Shown here in pieces: positions 24,835-34,143 of a DNA stretch of 64,000 bases; within the stretch, counting starts at the first letter, position 1, and each line of letters begins with the position of its first letter. The DNA comes from Acidobacteriota bacterium (lineage in GTDB: Bacteria; Acidobacteriota; Terriglobia; Bryobacterales; Bryobacteraceae): contig JAKOTR010000053.1 in the NCBI GenBank assembly GCA_029776225.1, forward strand, positions 575,694 to 639,693. Direction: 5' to 3'. The position numbers were made by a program, and so were the translations under genes. Below the pieces are notes generated by a model. That model saw only the letters and a list, made by a program, of their open reading frames with translations, was not told the DNA's origin and searched no databases.

Positions 24835-27316
24835 TTGGCCTTTCCTCCGGTTGTTTGCTTCCCAGCCACTCGCGCCACATGCGGCGGTAGGCATTTTCTA
24901 CACGCCGGGCGAACAAGGGGCCGTCGGTTAACGCTGAGTTCGCGAGCCGGTTGCGAAGCCCGGCGCGCAGACTTTCGAGCAGGTCCGGCCGGGACGCCTT
25001 CGCCGCAGCCAGTTCCACGTACTCTTCCAGCGACGCCGCGACCCAGTCCCCAAGCCCCGCGTTCTCGAGCAGACTCACGCCCACGCGGGAGGCGTGCGTC
25101 GCGCCGGCCAGCGTCACCACCGGCACGCCCATCCACAAAGCCTCGCAAGTCGTAGTGGTGCCGTGATACGGGAACGTGTCGAGCGCAATATCGATGCGGT
25201 GATACGTCCTCAGATGCTGCTCCGGACTAACCGGACCGAGCAGCTCGATGCGCGCCGGATCCGCGCCGCACGCGCGGAAGCGCTCCCATACCAGGCGGCG
25301 CGTCGATTCATCCACCAGCGGGGCGGACTTGAGCACGAGCCGGGCGCCGGGCACCGCGGCCAGCAGCGCCGACCACGCTTCGATCATCCTGGGCGTCACC
25401 TTGGCCAGAATGTTGAAGCAGCCGAATGTGATGTGGCCGTTGGCGCGCGCGGGGAGATCCGAAACCGGCGGAGCGCCGGCCGGCGGTTTGTAACACAGGA
25501 ACGCCCCGGGTAATCGCACGAGCCGTTCCGTGTAGAGATGGTCGGTGAGCCCCGGAGGGTCGGCGAGCGCGTCCGTTATGCGGTAATCGACCGCCGCCAA
25601 ACCCGTGGTCGCCGGATACCCGCACCAGGTGACCTGCACCGGCGCGGGCTTGCGCGCAAAAACGAGCAGCCGGCTTCCCGCGGTGTGCCCGGCCAGGTCC
25701 ACCAGGATATCGATCTCATCCTCGCGGATCACTTCGGCCGCCCTCGCGTCGGGCATACCTCGGATGTCGCGCCAGTGGTCGGCCAGAACCCGGAAGCGCT
25801 CCGTTACGGCATCCGGACGCGCGACGTTGGAATAGCAGAAAACTTCCACCGCGCTGCGGTTGTGCGCCGCCAGAAGGGGCTCGGCGAAATACGCCACCGA
25901 ATGGGTGCGGAAATCCGGGGACACGTAGCCCACACGCAGGCGGCGCTCCGGATCCCGGTCGTTCCGGTGCTCGGGCGCGCCCTCCGCAAGCTTCCGGTGC
26001 CGCTCCCCCCAGCGGCGATGTTCCTCGAAAACCACCTCCGGCGGACACAGATCGTCGTAATGCAGATAAAAGAAAAAATTCGAAAACGGGCTGGAGCTTT
26101 TCGGGTCCAGTTCGAGTGCCTTGCGGCTCTCCGCCAGCGCCTCTTTGAGCCGCCCCTGGTCTCTGAGGGTTCCGGCCAGATTGACGTAAGGTTCGGGCAA
26201 ATCCGGCCGCAGGCGGATCGCCTCGCGGAAACAGGCCTGCGCCTCCTCGATACGCCCCTCGCCGCGCAGCAGGTCTCCCAAATTGTTGTGCGCTTCGGCC
26301 GATTCCGGCCTGAGCTGCACGGCGCGCCGGCCAGCCTCCACCGCCTCTTCGCGCAGGCCGAACTCTTTCAGCAAGGCGCTGAGGTTCAGCCAGGCTTCAA
26401 AGTAATTGGGGTCGGCCGTCAGCGCCCGCTCGTAGCACTCCCGCGCCCTGGCCCCCCTCCCTAGCGCGTTCCCCAAATTGTTCAGCGCCTCGGGTGAATC
26501 CGGCCGGAGCCGCACGGCTTGCTCACAGCAGGCAAGCGCCTCTTCGGTCCGCTCTTTCTTCAGCAGAATCGCCCCGAGATTGCAGTACGCCTCCCCGAAA
26601 TCGGGCTTGAGCCGCAGCGCTTCCCGGCACGCCGCTTCCGCTTCATCCAGCCGGCCCAGGCAGAGCAGCGCCGCCCCCAGGTTCGCGTGCGCCGCGGCGG
26701 ATTCCGGAGAAATCGCGACCGCGCGCCGGCAGGAATGAAGGGCTTCCTCGAAACGGCCCAACCGCTTCAGCGCCCCGCCCAGGTTGACATTCGCTTCGAG
26801 GTGATCCGGGTTGCGGCGCAAGACCTCCTCAAACGCCCGCACCGCCTCGGGCAGTTCTCCGGAAGCCAGCAGCGCGCAACCCAGCCGGTACTGCGCCTCG
26901 ATGAATCCGGGCTTGAGCCGCACAGCTTCGCGGAGCGACCGTATGGCCTCCGGGTAGCGCCGCTCCCGTTCGAGCGCGCGGCCCAGGTTGGCATGCGCCT
27001 CCGCATAGCCGGGCGACAACCGCACCGCCTCGCGGAAACGCGCTATGGCCTCCTCGCGCCGCCCCGCCGACTCCAGCACCAGCCCCAAATTGTTGTGAAA
27101 CGGAGCGATGCCCGGGGCGAGCGCCACGGCTTTGCGGATCCGCTCTGCCGCACCCTTGGTATCCCCCCGCTGCCACAGCACCATCCCGAGCAGGTGGTGC
27201 GCGTCGGCGCAGCGCGGGTCGCGGGAGAGGATTTTTCGATACCCCGCCTCGGCCGCGTCGAGCCGCCCGGCCCGATGGTGCTCAAACGCCGCCGCCAGGG
27301 CCGCTGCTTCAGACAC
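24806..27316 (-). CDS. TPR-OGT/SPINDLY-type O-glycosyltransferase (GT41), copy 1
   Basis: This 836-residue protein has about eleven TPR units (residues 1-405) followed by a SPINDLY/OGT catalytic region. The conserved His is seen in GYVSPDFRTHS (about residue 472), GYPATTGL lies near 565, the catalytic-type Lys is in FNILAKVTP, and the donor site is PYHGTTTTCEALWMGVPVV with SRVGVSLLE. These match residues known in human OGT (His498, Lys842), so the enzyme should be active, adding a sugar from a nucleotide donor to Ser/Thr of a partner held by the TPRs. The GTG start at 27316 has GAGGAGCGG upstream and overlaps the previous gene by eight bases. Flagellin, encoded three genes on, is the probable acceptor. 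Confidence 0.88.
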   Translation of the reverse strand: MSEAAALAAAFEHHRAGRLDAAEAGYRKILSRDPRCADAHHLLGMVLWQRGDTKGAAERIRKAVALAPGIAPFHNNLGLVLESAGRREEAIARFREAVRLSPGYAEAHANLGRALERERRYPEAIRSLREAVRLKPGFIEAQYRLGCALLASGELPEAVRAFEEVLRRNPDHLEANVNLGGALKRLGRFEEALHSCRRAVAISPESAAAHANLGAALLCLGRLDEAEAACREALRLKPDFGEAYCNLGAILLKKERTEEALACCEQAVRLRPDSPEALNNLGNALGRGARARECYERALTADPNYFEAWLNLSALLKEFGLREEAVEAGRRAVQLRPESAEAHNNLGDLLRGEGRIEEAQACFREAIRLRPDLPEPYVNLAGTLRDQGRLKEALAESRKALELDPKSSSPFSNFFFYLHYDDLCPPEVVFEEHRRWGERHRKLAEGAPEHRNDRDPERRLRVGYVSPDFRTHSVAYFAEPLLAAHNRSAVEVFCYSNVARPDAVTERFRVLADHWRDIRGMPDARAAEVIREDEIDILVDLAGHTAGSRLLVFARKPAPVQVTWCGYPATTGLAAVDYRITDALADPPGLTDHLYTERLVRLPGAFLCYKPPAGAPPVSDLPARANGHITFGCFNILAKVTPRMIEAWSALLAAVPGARLVLKSAPLVDESTRRLVWERFRACGADPARIELLGPVSPEQHLRTYHRIDIALDTFPYHGTTTTCEALWMGVPVVTLAGATHASRVGVSLLENAGLGDWVAASLEEYVELAAAKASRPDLLESLRAGLRNRLANSALTDGPLFARRVENAYRRMWREWLGSKQPEERPSGGLVCSRT

Positions 27317-29765
27317 TCCGCTCCTCCCACATCCGCCGGTAGGCGGCTTCCAGATCGCGCGTGAATCCCGCCGCATCGGTCAGCGGCGAAGCGGCCATTC
27401 GGCCGCGCAACCCCGCTCGTATCTCCTTCAGCTTCGAAATATTTCCCGCCAGAGCTGCCGCACGCTCTACGTAGGCCGCCTCATTGCCCGCCGCCAACTC
27501 CCCCAGTCCGACCTGCTCCAGCAGGCTCACGCCCACCCGCGAAACATGGGTCGCCCCGGCGAGCACCACCACCGGAACCCCCATCCAGAGCGCCTCGCAG
27601 GTTGTCGTGGTGCCGTGATACGGGAAGGTGTCCAGGGCGATATCGACGCGGCTGTAGAACGCCAGATGTCGGGCATGGGAAGACGTCGTGCCCACAATTT
27701 CGATCCGCGCCTCCTCGATCCCCTGCCCGGCAAACATTTCCAACAAGCGCCGGCGCGTTTCTTCGTCCGCCAGCGCGCGCGACTTCAGCAACAACCGCGA
27801 CCCGGGAACCCGGCGAAGAATGGCGGCCCACGCAGCCACCACCGCCGGCCGTACTTTCGGCAGCGCATTGAACAACCCGAAGGTGATGTGCCCGGTCTCC
27901 AGAACAGGCGGCGGCCCCGGTTCCGGGGCGTTCGCCGGAGGCTGGTAGCACAAAAACCCGCGCGGCAAGCGCACCAGTGTTTCTGTGTGCAGGTGCTCCG
28001 TGGTCCCCGGCGGGTCGCACCAGGCGTCCGTCAGGCGGTAATCGATGGCTTCGAGTCCCGTAGTGTTCGGATAGCCGATCCAGGTGACGGCCACCGGCGC
28101 GGGCCGCCGCGCGAACATCGGCAGCCGGTTGCCCGACGTGTGCCCCGCCAGATCCACCAGGATGTCGATCTGTGCGCGGCGCACGAGCTCGGCAGCCTCG
28201 TCGTCTGTGAGCCCCCGTATGTCGTGCCAGCGGCAAGCCAGCGCCTGAAAGCGGGGCGTGGCCGCATCCGGCCGGCCGGAGGAAAACAGGTGGATCTCAA
28301 ACGCCTCCCGGTCGTGCGCCCGCAGCACCGGCTCGATGAACCAGGCGCAGGAATGCTTGCGGAAGTCCGGCGAAACATAACCGATGCGACGAAGCGCGCG
28401 CCCGCCCGTGCCCGGCCGCGGCGCCGGCCGCCCGTGGATTGCCGCCCACGCCCGGTGCTCCTCGAAAATCTCGGCCGGTGTCCAGCGTGCGTCGTAATTC
28501 AGGCAGTAAAGCAGGTTCGAGTGCGCGGGAGCGAAATCCGGCCGCAGCGCCAGCGCCTGCCGGAACGCCTGAACCGCCTCTTCCACCCGCCCCTGCTGGT
28601 ACAGCGCCGCCCCCAGGTTGCTGAATGCCGGGAAAAACTTTGGATCGGCCGCGGCGGCCTCTCGTGCCGCCTGAACAGCCTGTTCGAGGCGGTTTGTCTC
28701 GATTAGCGCGCTTGCCAGATTGCTCAGCGCCTCGGGCCAACCTGGTTTGAGCGCCAGCGCCAGGCGGTAGCTCGCGATGGCGTCTCCCGTCCAGCCCGCG
28801 CGCACCAGAGCGTGGCCCAGCGTGTTATGCGCTTCCGCGTAGCGGGGGTGAATCCGCAGCGCCTCCTTCGCGCACGCGATCGCTTCCTCCAGGCGGTTCC
28901 GTGACAGATAGCATGTGGCCAGGTTGTGATGCGCCTCGGCGTATTCCGGGCGCCTCTTCAGCGCCTCGCGGTAAGATGCGATGGCCTCGGCGAAACGCCC
29001 CTGCATCTGAAGGGCGATACCCAGAAAGTTCGCCGCCTCTGCATCGTCGGGCTGGCGACCGAGGTTTTTCCGGCACAGCGCCTCCGCCTCCGCGAACCGC
29101 TCCTGGCGGATGATCGTGACGATCAGCGCGCGGCGTATATCCGGAAGCTCCGGCCTTAGTCGAAGCGCCTCGCGGAATGCGCGCTCCGCTTCCGCAAACT
29201 CTCCCTGAGCAAACAGCAGCGCGCCGAGGTTTATGTGCGCATCCGCATAATCCGGGTTCAGCCGCAAAGCTTCGCGGAAGCATTCCACCGCCCGCTCCTT
29301 CCGGCCGAGCGCGCGCAGCGCCACCCCCAGGTTGTTGCGCGCTTCCGCCAGGTCCGGCCGTGCCGCGACGGCGCGCTCGTAATGCTCGACCGCTTCCTCT
29401 AAACGCCCCTTGCGCAGCAGCACGTTCCCCATGTTGAGTTCGGCCTCGGCATAGCCGGGCTGGATCCGCAGAGCGCTCTCGTAAGACCGGATCGCCTCAT
29501 CCAGCCTTTCGAGCGACTCCAGCACGGCGCCCAGATTGTTGTGCAGCAGGGCGGCGTTTGGCTGCCGCTTGACGGCTTGCTTGATCAGCTCGTAGGCGCG
29601 GGGGTGATCGCCCGCCTCCTTGGCCAGCAATCCCAGCAGGTGCAGGGCGTCGGCGTTACCCGGATCCTTCTGGAGCGCGGCGCGGTAGAGACGTTCGGCT
29701 TGCTCGCGCTCTCCGGCCCGGTGATGCTTGAGGCCGCGCTCGATAAGGTCACCGGCTCCCGGCAT
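27309..29765 (-). CDS. TPR-OGT/SPINDLY-type O-glycosyltransferase (GT41), copy 2
   Basis: This 818-residue paralogue of the downstream gene has about eleven TPR units in the first 390 residues. The catalytic region follows: GYVSPDFRKHS (conserved His), GYPNTTGLEAIDYRLTD, FNALPKVRP (conserved Lys), PYHGTTTTCEALWMGVPVVVLAG and SRVGVSLLEQVG. Both key residues are present. The pair arose by duplication and has diverged strongly in the TPR part, which suggests different acceptor sites or sequential action. ATG 29765 overlaps the preceding gene by 17 bases, and its end overlaps copy 1 by eight bases, so all are translationally coupled. Confidence 0.88.
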   Translation of the reverse strand: MPGAGDLIERGLKHHRAGEREQAERLYRAALQKDPGNADALHLLGLLAKEAGDHPRAYELIKQAVKRQPNAALLHNNLGAVLESLERLDEAIRSYESALRIQPGYAEAELNMGNVLLRKGRLEEAVEHYERAVAARPDLAEARNNLGVALRALGRKERAVECFREALRLNPDYADAHINLGALLFAQGEFAEAERAFREALRLRPELPDIRRALIVTIIRQERFAEAEALCRKNLGRQPDDAEAANFLGIALQMQGRFAEAIASYREALKRRPEYAEAHHNLATCYLSRNRLEEAIACAKEALRIHPRYAEAHNTLGHALVRAGWTGDAIASYRLALALKPGWPEALSNLASALIETNRLEQAVQAAREAAAADPKFFPAFSNLGAALYQQGRVEEAVQAFRQALALRPDFAPAHSNLLYCLNYDARWTPAEIFEEHRAWAAIHGRPAPRPGTGGRALRRIGYVSPDFRKHSCAWFIEPVLRAHDREAFEIHLFSSGRPDAATPRFQALACRWHDIRGLTDDEAAELVRRAQIDILVDLAGHTSGNRLPMFARRPAPVAVTWIGYPNTTGLEAIDYRLTDAWCDPPGTTEHLHTETLVRLPRGFLCYQPPANAPEPGPPPVLETGHITFGLFNALPKVRPAVVAAWAAILRRVPGSRLLLKSRALADEETRRRLLEMFAGQGIEEARIEIVGTTSSHARHLAFYSRVDIALDTFPYHGTTTTCEALWMGVPVVVLAGATHVSRVGVSLLEQVGLGELAAGNEAAYVERAAALAGNISKLKEIRAGLRGRMAASPLTDAAGFTRDLEAAYRRMWEERSV

Positions 29766-32586
29766 TGCGCAGCGCCTCCGCCACTCTTTCCATCACTTCC
29801 GCCCAGCCGCCCGGCTGCGTTTGCCGGAACAGCCGCATCCCCGGATACCACGGCGTATCGCCGCGCCCCGGGGGATAGCACCAGTCCGCCGCTTCGGAAA
29901 GCAGAACCCAGACTGGCTTTCCGAGCGCCCCGGCCAGGTGGGCGATCATCGTATCCACCGAGATCACCAGGTCCAGATTGGCGATGGCGGCGGCTGTGTC
30001 GGCGACATCGCGGAATTGCCCGCCCAAATGCCTCACCGGGATGCCACTCAACTCCCACGACTTCGGCCCGTATTGCAGACTGAACAGCTCCACGCCCGGA
30101 ACGTCCGCCAGCCGGTTGAATTCCGAAGCCGGCATCGACCGGCTCCGGTCGTTCGCCTGCTTCGGGTTGTCCGCCCAGCACAGCCCTACCCGGAGTTTTC
30201 CGCTATTGCCCAGGCGCTCCCGCCAGCGCTCAACCAGCGCCGGATCCGGCTGCAAATAGGGAGTTCTTGAGGGAATCGTTTCAGGCGTTGTCTTCAACAC
30301 TCTGGGCAGGCTCTGAAGGGGAAGCTGAACGTCAAAACCGGGCAGTGGGGCGCCGTAGGGAATCACACCGTCCACGCCCGGCGCCGAGGCCAGCAAACCG
30401 GCCAGCTCCGGCTGGCACTCGAGGAACACCTTCCCACCGGCCGCTTTCACTTGCGGCGCGAACCGCACGAACTGAATCGTGTCTCCTAAGCTCTGCTCGG
30501 CCCACAGCAGGATGCGTTTCCCCTGCAACGGCGAGCCGTCCCACTGCGGCTGCGGGAACTGATCGGGAGAAACGCCGCCGGCCTTCCACCGCCATTCGTA
30601 TTCTTTCCAACCCGCCTCGAATTGCCCCCGCGCGAGCAGGTGATGCGCTACCGCCAGGTGCAGTTGCGCGGCGGCGCGCTCGACGACATCGTCCCAATCG
30701 CCCCGGCGCGTCTGCCGGAAGAGGCGTGCCGTGGGATACCACTCGCTGTGATCCGTGCCAAGCCGCCAGCGCCAGTCCGGAGAGGTCTCCAGCAGGATAC
30801 ACACCGGCTTGCCGAGCGCTCCCGCAAGGTGGCCGATCAGGCTGTCCACCGTGATCACCAGATCCAGGTTGAGGATCGCGGCGGCCGTGTCCAGAATGTC
30901 GCCGGACTCCCGCTCGAGTGCAGTCACCTCAAAACCCGGCGGCAGGTCCTCCAGTTGCTCCGACCCAGGACCGCGCTGCAGACTGTAAAACGCCGTGTAG
31001 GGAACCTCCGCGAGCCGCGCCAGCGCGGACAGCCGGATCGAGCGCGCCCGGTCGTGCCTGTGCTTCGGGTTCCCCGCCCAGGCCAGCCCGACCCGGAACC
31101 GGTCCCCGGCATCCAGGCGCGCCCGCTCGATGCGCTCCGGAGGCACGCGCAGGTACGGCACGCGCGCCGGCCGCACACCCAGGATCCCCGGCAGGCTCAG
31201 CAGGGGCGCGTGGACATCGTAGTCCGGCAGCGGCGATCCCGCCGGGACGATTTCATCCACTCCCTCGATCGTTTCCAGCAGCGGAACCAGCCGGGGTTGG
31301 CATTCCAGCACCACCCTGGCTTGCGAAACCGCCTTCACCAGCGGAACATAGCGGACGAACTGCACCGTATCGCCCAGTCCCTGCTCCGCGTGCAGCAAAA
31401 TGGTCCGGCCCGGTATGGCGGAGCCGTCCCACCGCGGCCTCGGCAGCACGCGCCTGGAAAACTCCCGGCTCCTCCAGCGCCATTCGTACTCCGCCCAGCC
31501 GCGTTCAAAATCCCCGGCCTGGAGCCATGCCATCGCGCGGTTGACATGGGCGTCCACCAATTTCGGCGCGAGGCGCACCGCCTCCTCGAACCGCTCCAGC
31601 GCCTCTCTGAATTGCCCCAACCGCTGAAGAGCGTAACCCACCTTGTTGTGCTGTTCCGCGCCGTGCGGTTTCAGCTCAAGCGCCCGGCGATAGCAGGCCA
31701 GCGCCTCCTCGGCCCTCTCCTCCGCGATGAAAACGTCCCCGAGCGTCATGTGCGCCTCGGACATCTCCGGTTTCAGTTCGATTGCCCGGCGCGCGCACGC
31801 CGCCGCTTCCTCCAGCCGCCTCTGTTGGAGCCGCACAGCCGCCAGATTGACATTTGCTTCGGCCAGCAGCGGCTTCAACTCCAGCGCCCGGAGGGCCTCC
31901 GCCTCAGCCTCTTCAAACCGGTCCATCGCCACCAGAACAGCCGCGAGGTTCGAGTGCGCCTCGGCCAGATCCTGACGGCACTCGATCGCCCGGCGGCCGC
32001 AGGATGCCGCCTCCTCCAGCCGGCCTTGCTCCTTGAGCACCGCGCCCAGGTTCACCCAGGCTTCAGCGTAGCCCGGTTTCAACCGCACCGCCTCGTAATA
32101 GCAGGCGATTGCCTCCGGCGCCTGCCCCAGCGCCGCCAGCGCGTTGCCCAGGTTGTTGTGCGCTTCGGCAAAGCCGGGCTTCAACCGGAGCGCCTCCCGG
32201 TAATGCGCCACCGCCTGATCCAAGAGCTTCAGGGATTGAAAACAATTGGCCAGGTTGATATGCGCTTCGGCGTACGCCGGATCGAGATCCAGCGCGCGCC
32301 GGAACGAACGCACCGCTTCCTCGATGCGGCCTTCGGCCTGCAACACCGTCCCGAGATTGTTATGAAACGCCGGAATGGCGGGGTTTGCCGCGATCGCCCG
32401 CCCGATCAGATCGATTGCTGGATCACGCCGCCCGGTTTGCGCCAGAGCCATCCCCAGCAGGTGCAGCGCGTCCACGTTGGTAGGGTCGGATGCCAATATC
32501 CTGCGGTAAATGGCCTCCGCCTCCTCGAACCGCCCCGCCTGATGGTGTTCAAGCGCGCCGGTGAGCGCTTCCAGCACGGCGTTCAT
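29749..32586 (-). CDS. TPR protein with two tandem GT9-like glycosyltransferase modules
   Basis: The 945-residue product has about nine TPR units (residues 1-345) and then two repeats of one module, at about 355-640 and 648-940. Each module shows GW.EYEWRW, WDGS....G..ILL.AEQ.LGDT.QFVR, VGL.WA.NPK...DR.RS and LDLVI.VD...HLAGALGKPV, ending in WYP..RLFRQT. This is the heptosyltransferase-like (GT9) GT-B fold used by TPR glycosyltransferases, of which Caulobacter FlmG is a flagellin-modifying example. Both modules keep the glycine loop and the DR.RS motif, so both could be active. ATG 32586 overlaps the previous stop by four bases. Confidence 0.85.
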   Translation of the reverse strand: MNAVLEALTGALEHHQAGRFEEAEAIYRRILASDPTNVDALHLLGMALAQTGRRDPAIDLIGRAIAANPAIPAFHNNLGTVLQAEGRIEEAVRSFRRALDLDPAYAEAHINLANCFQSLKLLDQAVAHYREALRLKPGFAEAHNNLGNALAALGQAPEAIACYYEAVRLKPGYAEAWVNLGAVLKEQGRLEEAASCGRRAIECRQDLAEAHSNLAAVLVAMDRFEEAEAEALRALELKPLLAEANVNLAAVRLQQRRLEEAAACARRAIELKPEMSEAHMTLGDVFIAEERAEEALACYRRALELKPHGAEQHNKVGYALQRLGQFREALERFEEAVRLAPKLVDAHVNRAMAWLQAGDFERGWAEYEWRWRSREFSRRVLPRPRWDGSAIPGRTILLHAEQGLGDTVQFVRYVPLVKAVSQARVVLECQPRLVPLLETIEGVDEIVPAGSPLPDYDVHAPLLSLPGILGVRPARVPYLRVPPERIERARLDAGDRFRVGLAWAGNPKHRHDRARSIRLSALARLAEVPYTAFYSLQRGPGSEQLEDLPPGFEVTALERESGDILDTAAAILNLDLVITVDSLIGHLAGALGKPVCILLETSPDWRWRLGTDHSEWYPTARLFRQTRRGDWDDVVERAAAQLHLAVAHHLLARGQFEAGWKEYEWRWKAGGVSPDQFPQPQWDGSPLQGKRILLWAEQSLGDTIQFVRFAPQVKAAGGKVFLECQPELAGLLASAPGVDGVIPYGAPLPGFDVQLPLQSLPRVLKTTPETIPSRTPYLQPDPALVERWRERLGNSGKLRVGLCWADNPKQANDRSRSMPASEFNRLADVPGVELFSLQYGPKSWELSGIPVRHLGGQFRDVADTAAAIANLDLVISVDTMIAHLAGALGKPVWVLLSEAADWCYPPGRGDTPWYPGMRLFRQTQPGGWAEVMERVAEALRNAGSR

Positions 32587-33902
32587 GACATCAGAACCTC
32601 GCGCACCTTGGAGATGACTTCGGACCAGTCGCCCGGCCGCGTCTGGCGGAACAGCCGCATGGTCGGATACCAGGGACTGTTGTCGCGCCCCAGCATCCAG
32701 GGCCAGTCCGGCGCGTAAGGCGTCAGATTCCAGACCGGCATTGCCAGCGCTCCGGCTAAATGCGTCAGCGTATCGTCCCCCGAGATGACCAGATCCAGTT
32801 CCGCCATGGCTTCCGCCGTTTCGGCCAGGTTTTCGGTCTTCTCCAAAGTCACGAAGCGGATTCCGGGCACGTCGAGCAGCGGCTCGAGCACGGCCCGGTC
32901 GCCGGTCCAGGCCAGTCCCACCATGCCGGTTTCGCCGCCGCGCTTTGCTTTTCGCGTGGGCACGTTCAGATACGGCACGGCTGCGGGGACTCTGTCCGGG
33001 GTGGTGCCGAAGATTAAAGGCAGGCTTCCCAGCGGGGCTTGCACGTCGAAAGCGGGCAACGGGTCTCCCGCCTCCACCACTTCCGCAATTTCTGGCCTGC
33101 CGCGGAACAACGGCGCCAGTTGCGGCCGGCATTCGAAGATGACCCTTCCCCCGCGCTGGGCCGCCAGCGGCAGATAGCGCGCGAATTGGAGCGTCTGGTT
33201 CAGGTCCGGCTCGGCGTGAATCAGAACCGTGCGGCCGTCGAGCGCCGACCCGTCCCATAGCGGCGCCGCAAAAGTGCGCACCGGATAGCGCCCCGTCTTC
33301 CAGCGCCACTCGTATTCCCGCCAGCCCGCCGTGAGGTCGCCCACCAGCAACAGCGCAAACGCCCGGCGAAGGTGCGTTTCGGCATCCTCCGGGGCCAGGG
33401 CAAGCGCATGGTCAAAACAGGCCAGCGCCTCGCCAATCATGCCCTGCGCGCGAAGCGCGTCGCCCAGCTCGGCATACGAGCCCGAACGCTCAGGGCGCAG
33501 CCGGACAACCTCCAGGCGGTGCGCAAGCTCATCCTCGAAGAGCCCCAACCGGCGGCAGGTGTTTGCCAGGTTGCCATGGGCTTCGGCATAGTCGGGGTCC
33601 AGCCGCAGCGCTTCTTCATAGCACAGCCTGGCATCGGCGAACCGCCCGGCCTGGAACAGCACGTTGCCCAAATTGTTGTGATAAAAAGGCGCTGCGGGAT
33701 TGATCCGGATGGCGCGCCCGAGCAGGCTGAGGGCCTGCTGCTGGTCGCCGCGCTGAGAAGCCAGCACGCCGAGCATGTGCAGGGCGTCGGCGTTCCTCGG
33801 ATCGGCGGCCAGCACGTCCCGGTAAATTGCCTCGGCGGCAGCCAGGTTGCCGGCTTTGTGGTGTTCTATGGCGTCGCGCAGGCGCTCCGCAGTCATCGGC
33901 AT
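32583..33902 (-). CDS. TPR protein with one degenerate GT9-like module
   Basis: The 439-residue product has about five to six TPR units (residues 1-175) and one GT9-like module recognisable by GWREYEWRW, ALDGRTVLIHAE, HLAGALAMPVW and WYPTMRLFRQT. Two catalytic landmarks kept in both modules of the neighbouring protein are lost. The LGDT glycine loop reads LNQT, and the NPK...DR.RS segment after GLAWTG is missing. The protein is therefore probably not a glycosyltransferase but may bind flagellin or a sugar nucleotide as a scaffold or regulator. ATG 33902 follows GGAGA nine bases upstream and lies four bases after the csrA stop. Confidence 0.82.
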   Translation of the reverse strand: MPMTAERLRDAIEHHKAGNLAAAEAIYRDVLAADPRNADALHMLGVLASQRGDQQQALSLLGRAIRINPAAPFYHNNLGNVLFQAGRFADARLCYEEALRLDPDYAEAHGNLANTCRRLGLFEDELAHRLEVVRLRPERSGSYAELGDALRAQGMIGEALACFDHALALAPEDAETHLRRAFALLLVGDLTAGWREYEWRWKTGRYPVRTFAAPLWDGSALDGRTVLIHAEPDLNQTLQFARYLPLAAQRGGRVIFECRPQLAPLFRGRPEIAEVVEAGDPLPAFDVQAPLGSLPLIFGTTPDRVPAAVPYLNVPTRKAKRGGETGMVGLAWTGDRAVLEPLLDVPGIRFVTLEKTENLAETAEAMAELDLVISGDDTLTHLAGALAMPVWNLTPYAPDWPWMLGRDNSPWYPTMRLFRQTRPGDWSEVISKVREVLMS

Positions 33903-33906
33903 CGAT

Positions 33907-34143
33907 TTATCTCTCCTGTTTCGCCCGGAACCGGGCCGCAAGCCCGGTCAGATCGGCCGGCGCCTCCCGCGCCGCGGCCACGTTCGCCTCGCGCGTCAGT
34001 TTCACCTCTTTGCGCAAAACAACCACGTCTTTAGGCGCCAAAATGCACAACTTGACGCGCGTAGAGCCGATTTCGGTGACGCGGACCTCGACCTCGTCCC
34101 CGATCAGCACCGATTCCCCGGCCCGGCGGCGGATCACGAGCAT
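33907..34143 (-). CDS. csrA: Carbon storage regulator CsrA, translational repressor
   Basis: The 78-residue RNA-binding protein shows the CsrA pattern MLVIRRRAGESVLIGDEVEVRVTEI..., then VKLCILAPKDVVVLRKEV. CsrA dimers bind GGA motifs near ribosome-binding sites, and flagellin mRNA is a classic target. The tail after residue 60 (AREAPADLTGLAARFRAKQ) is longer than in E. coli (61 residues) and Ala/Arg-rich; in FliW-containing bacteria the C-terminal extension is where FliW binds. ATG 34143 overlaps the fliW stop by 10 bases. The neighbourhood therefore encodes both halves of the CsrA-FliW switch together with the likely target, fliC. Confidence 0.93.
   Translation of the reverse strand: MLVIRRRAGESVLIGDEVEVRVTEIGSTRVKLCILAPKDVVVLRKEVKLTREANVAAAREAPADLTGLAARFRAKQER

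Noticed and set aside
30622..32718. 698-codon plus-strand frame across the TPR-GT9 gene
   Set aside because: It is a shadow of the repetitive TPR coding sequence, with Arg/Gln/Pro-rich low-complexity composition and no ribosome-binding site.
24806..33902. Apparent long DNA repeats across the glycosyltransferase genes
   Set aside because: They reflect repeated TPR codons and paralogous domains, not CRISPR or satellite DNA; spacing follows the 34-codon TPR unit and sequences vary.
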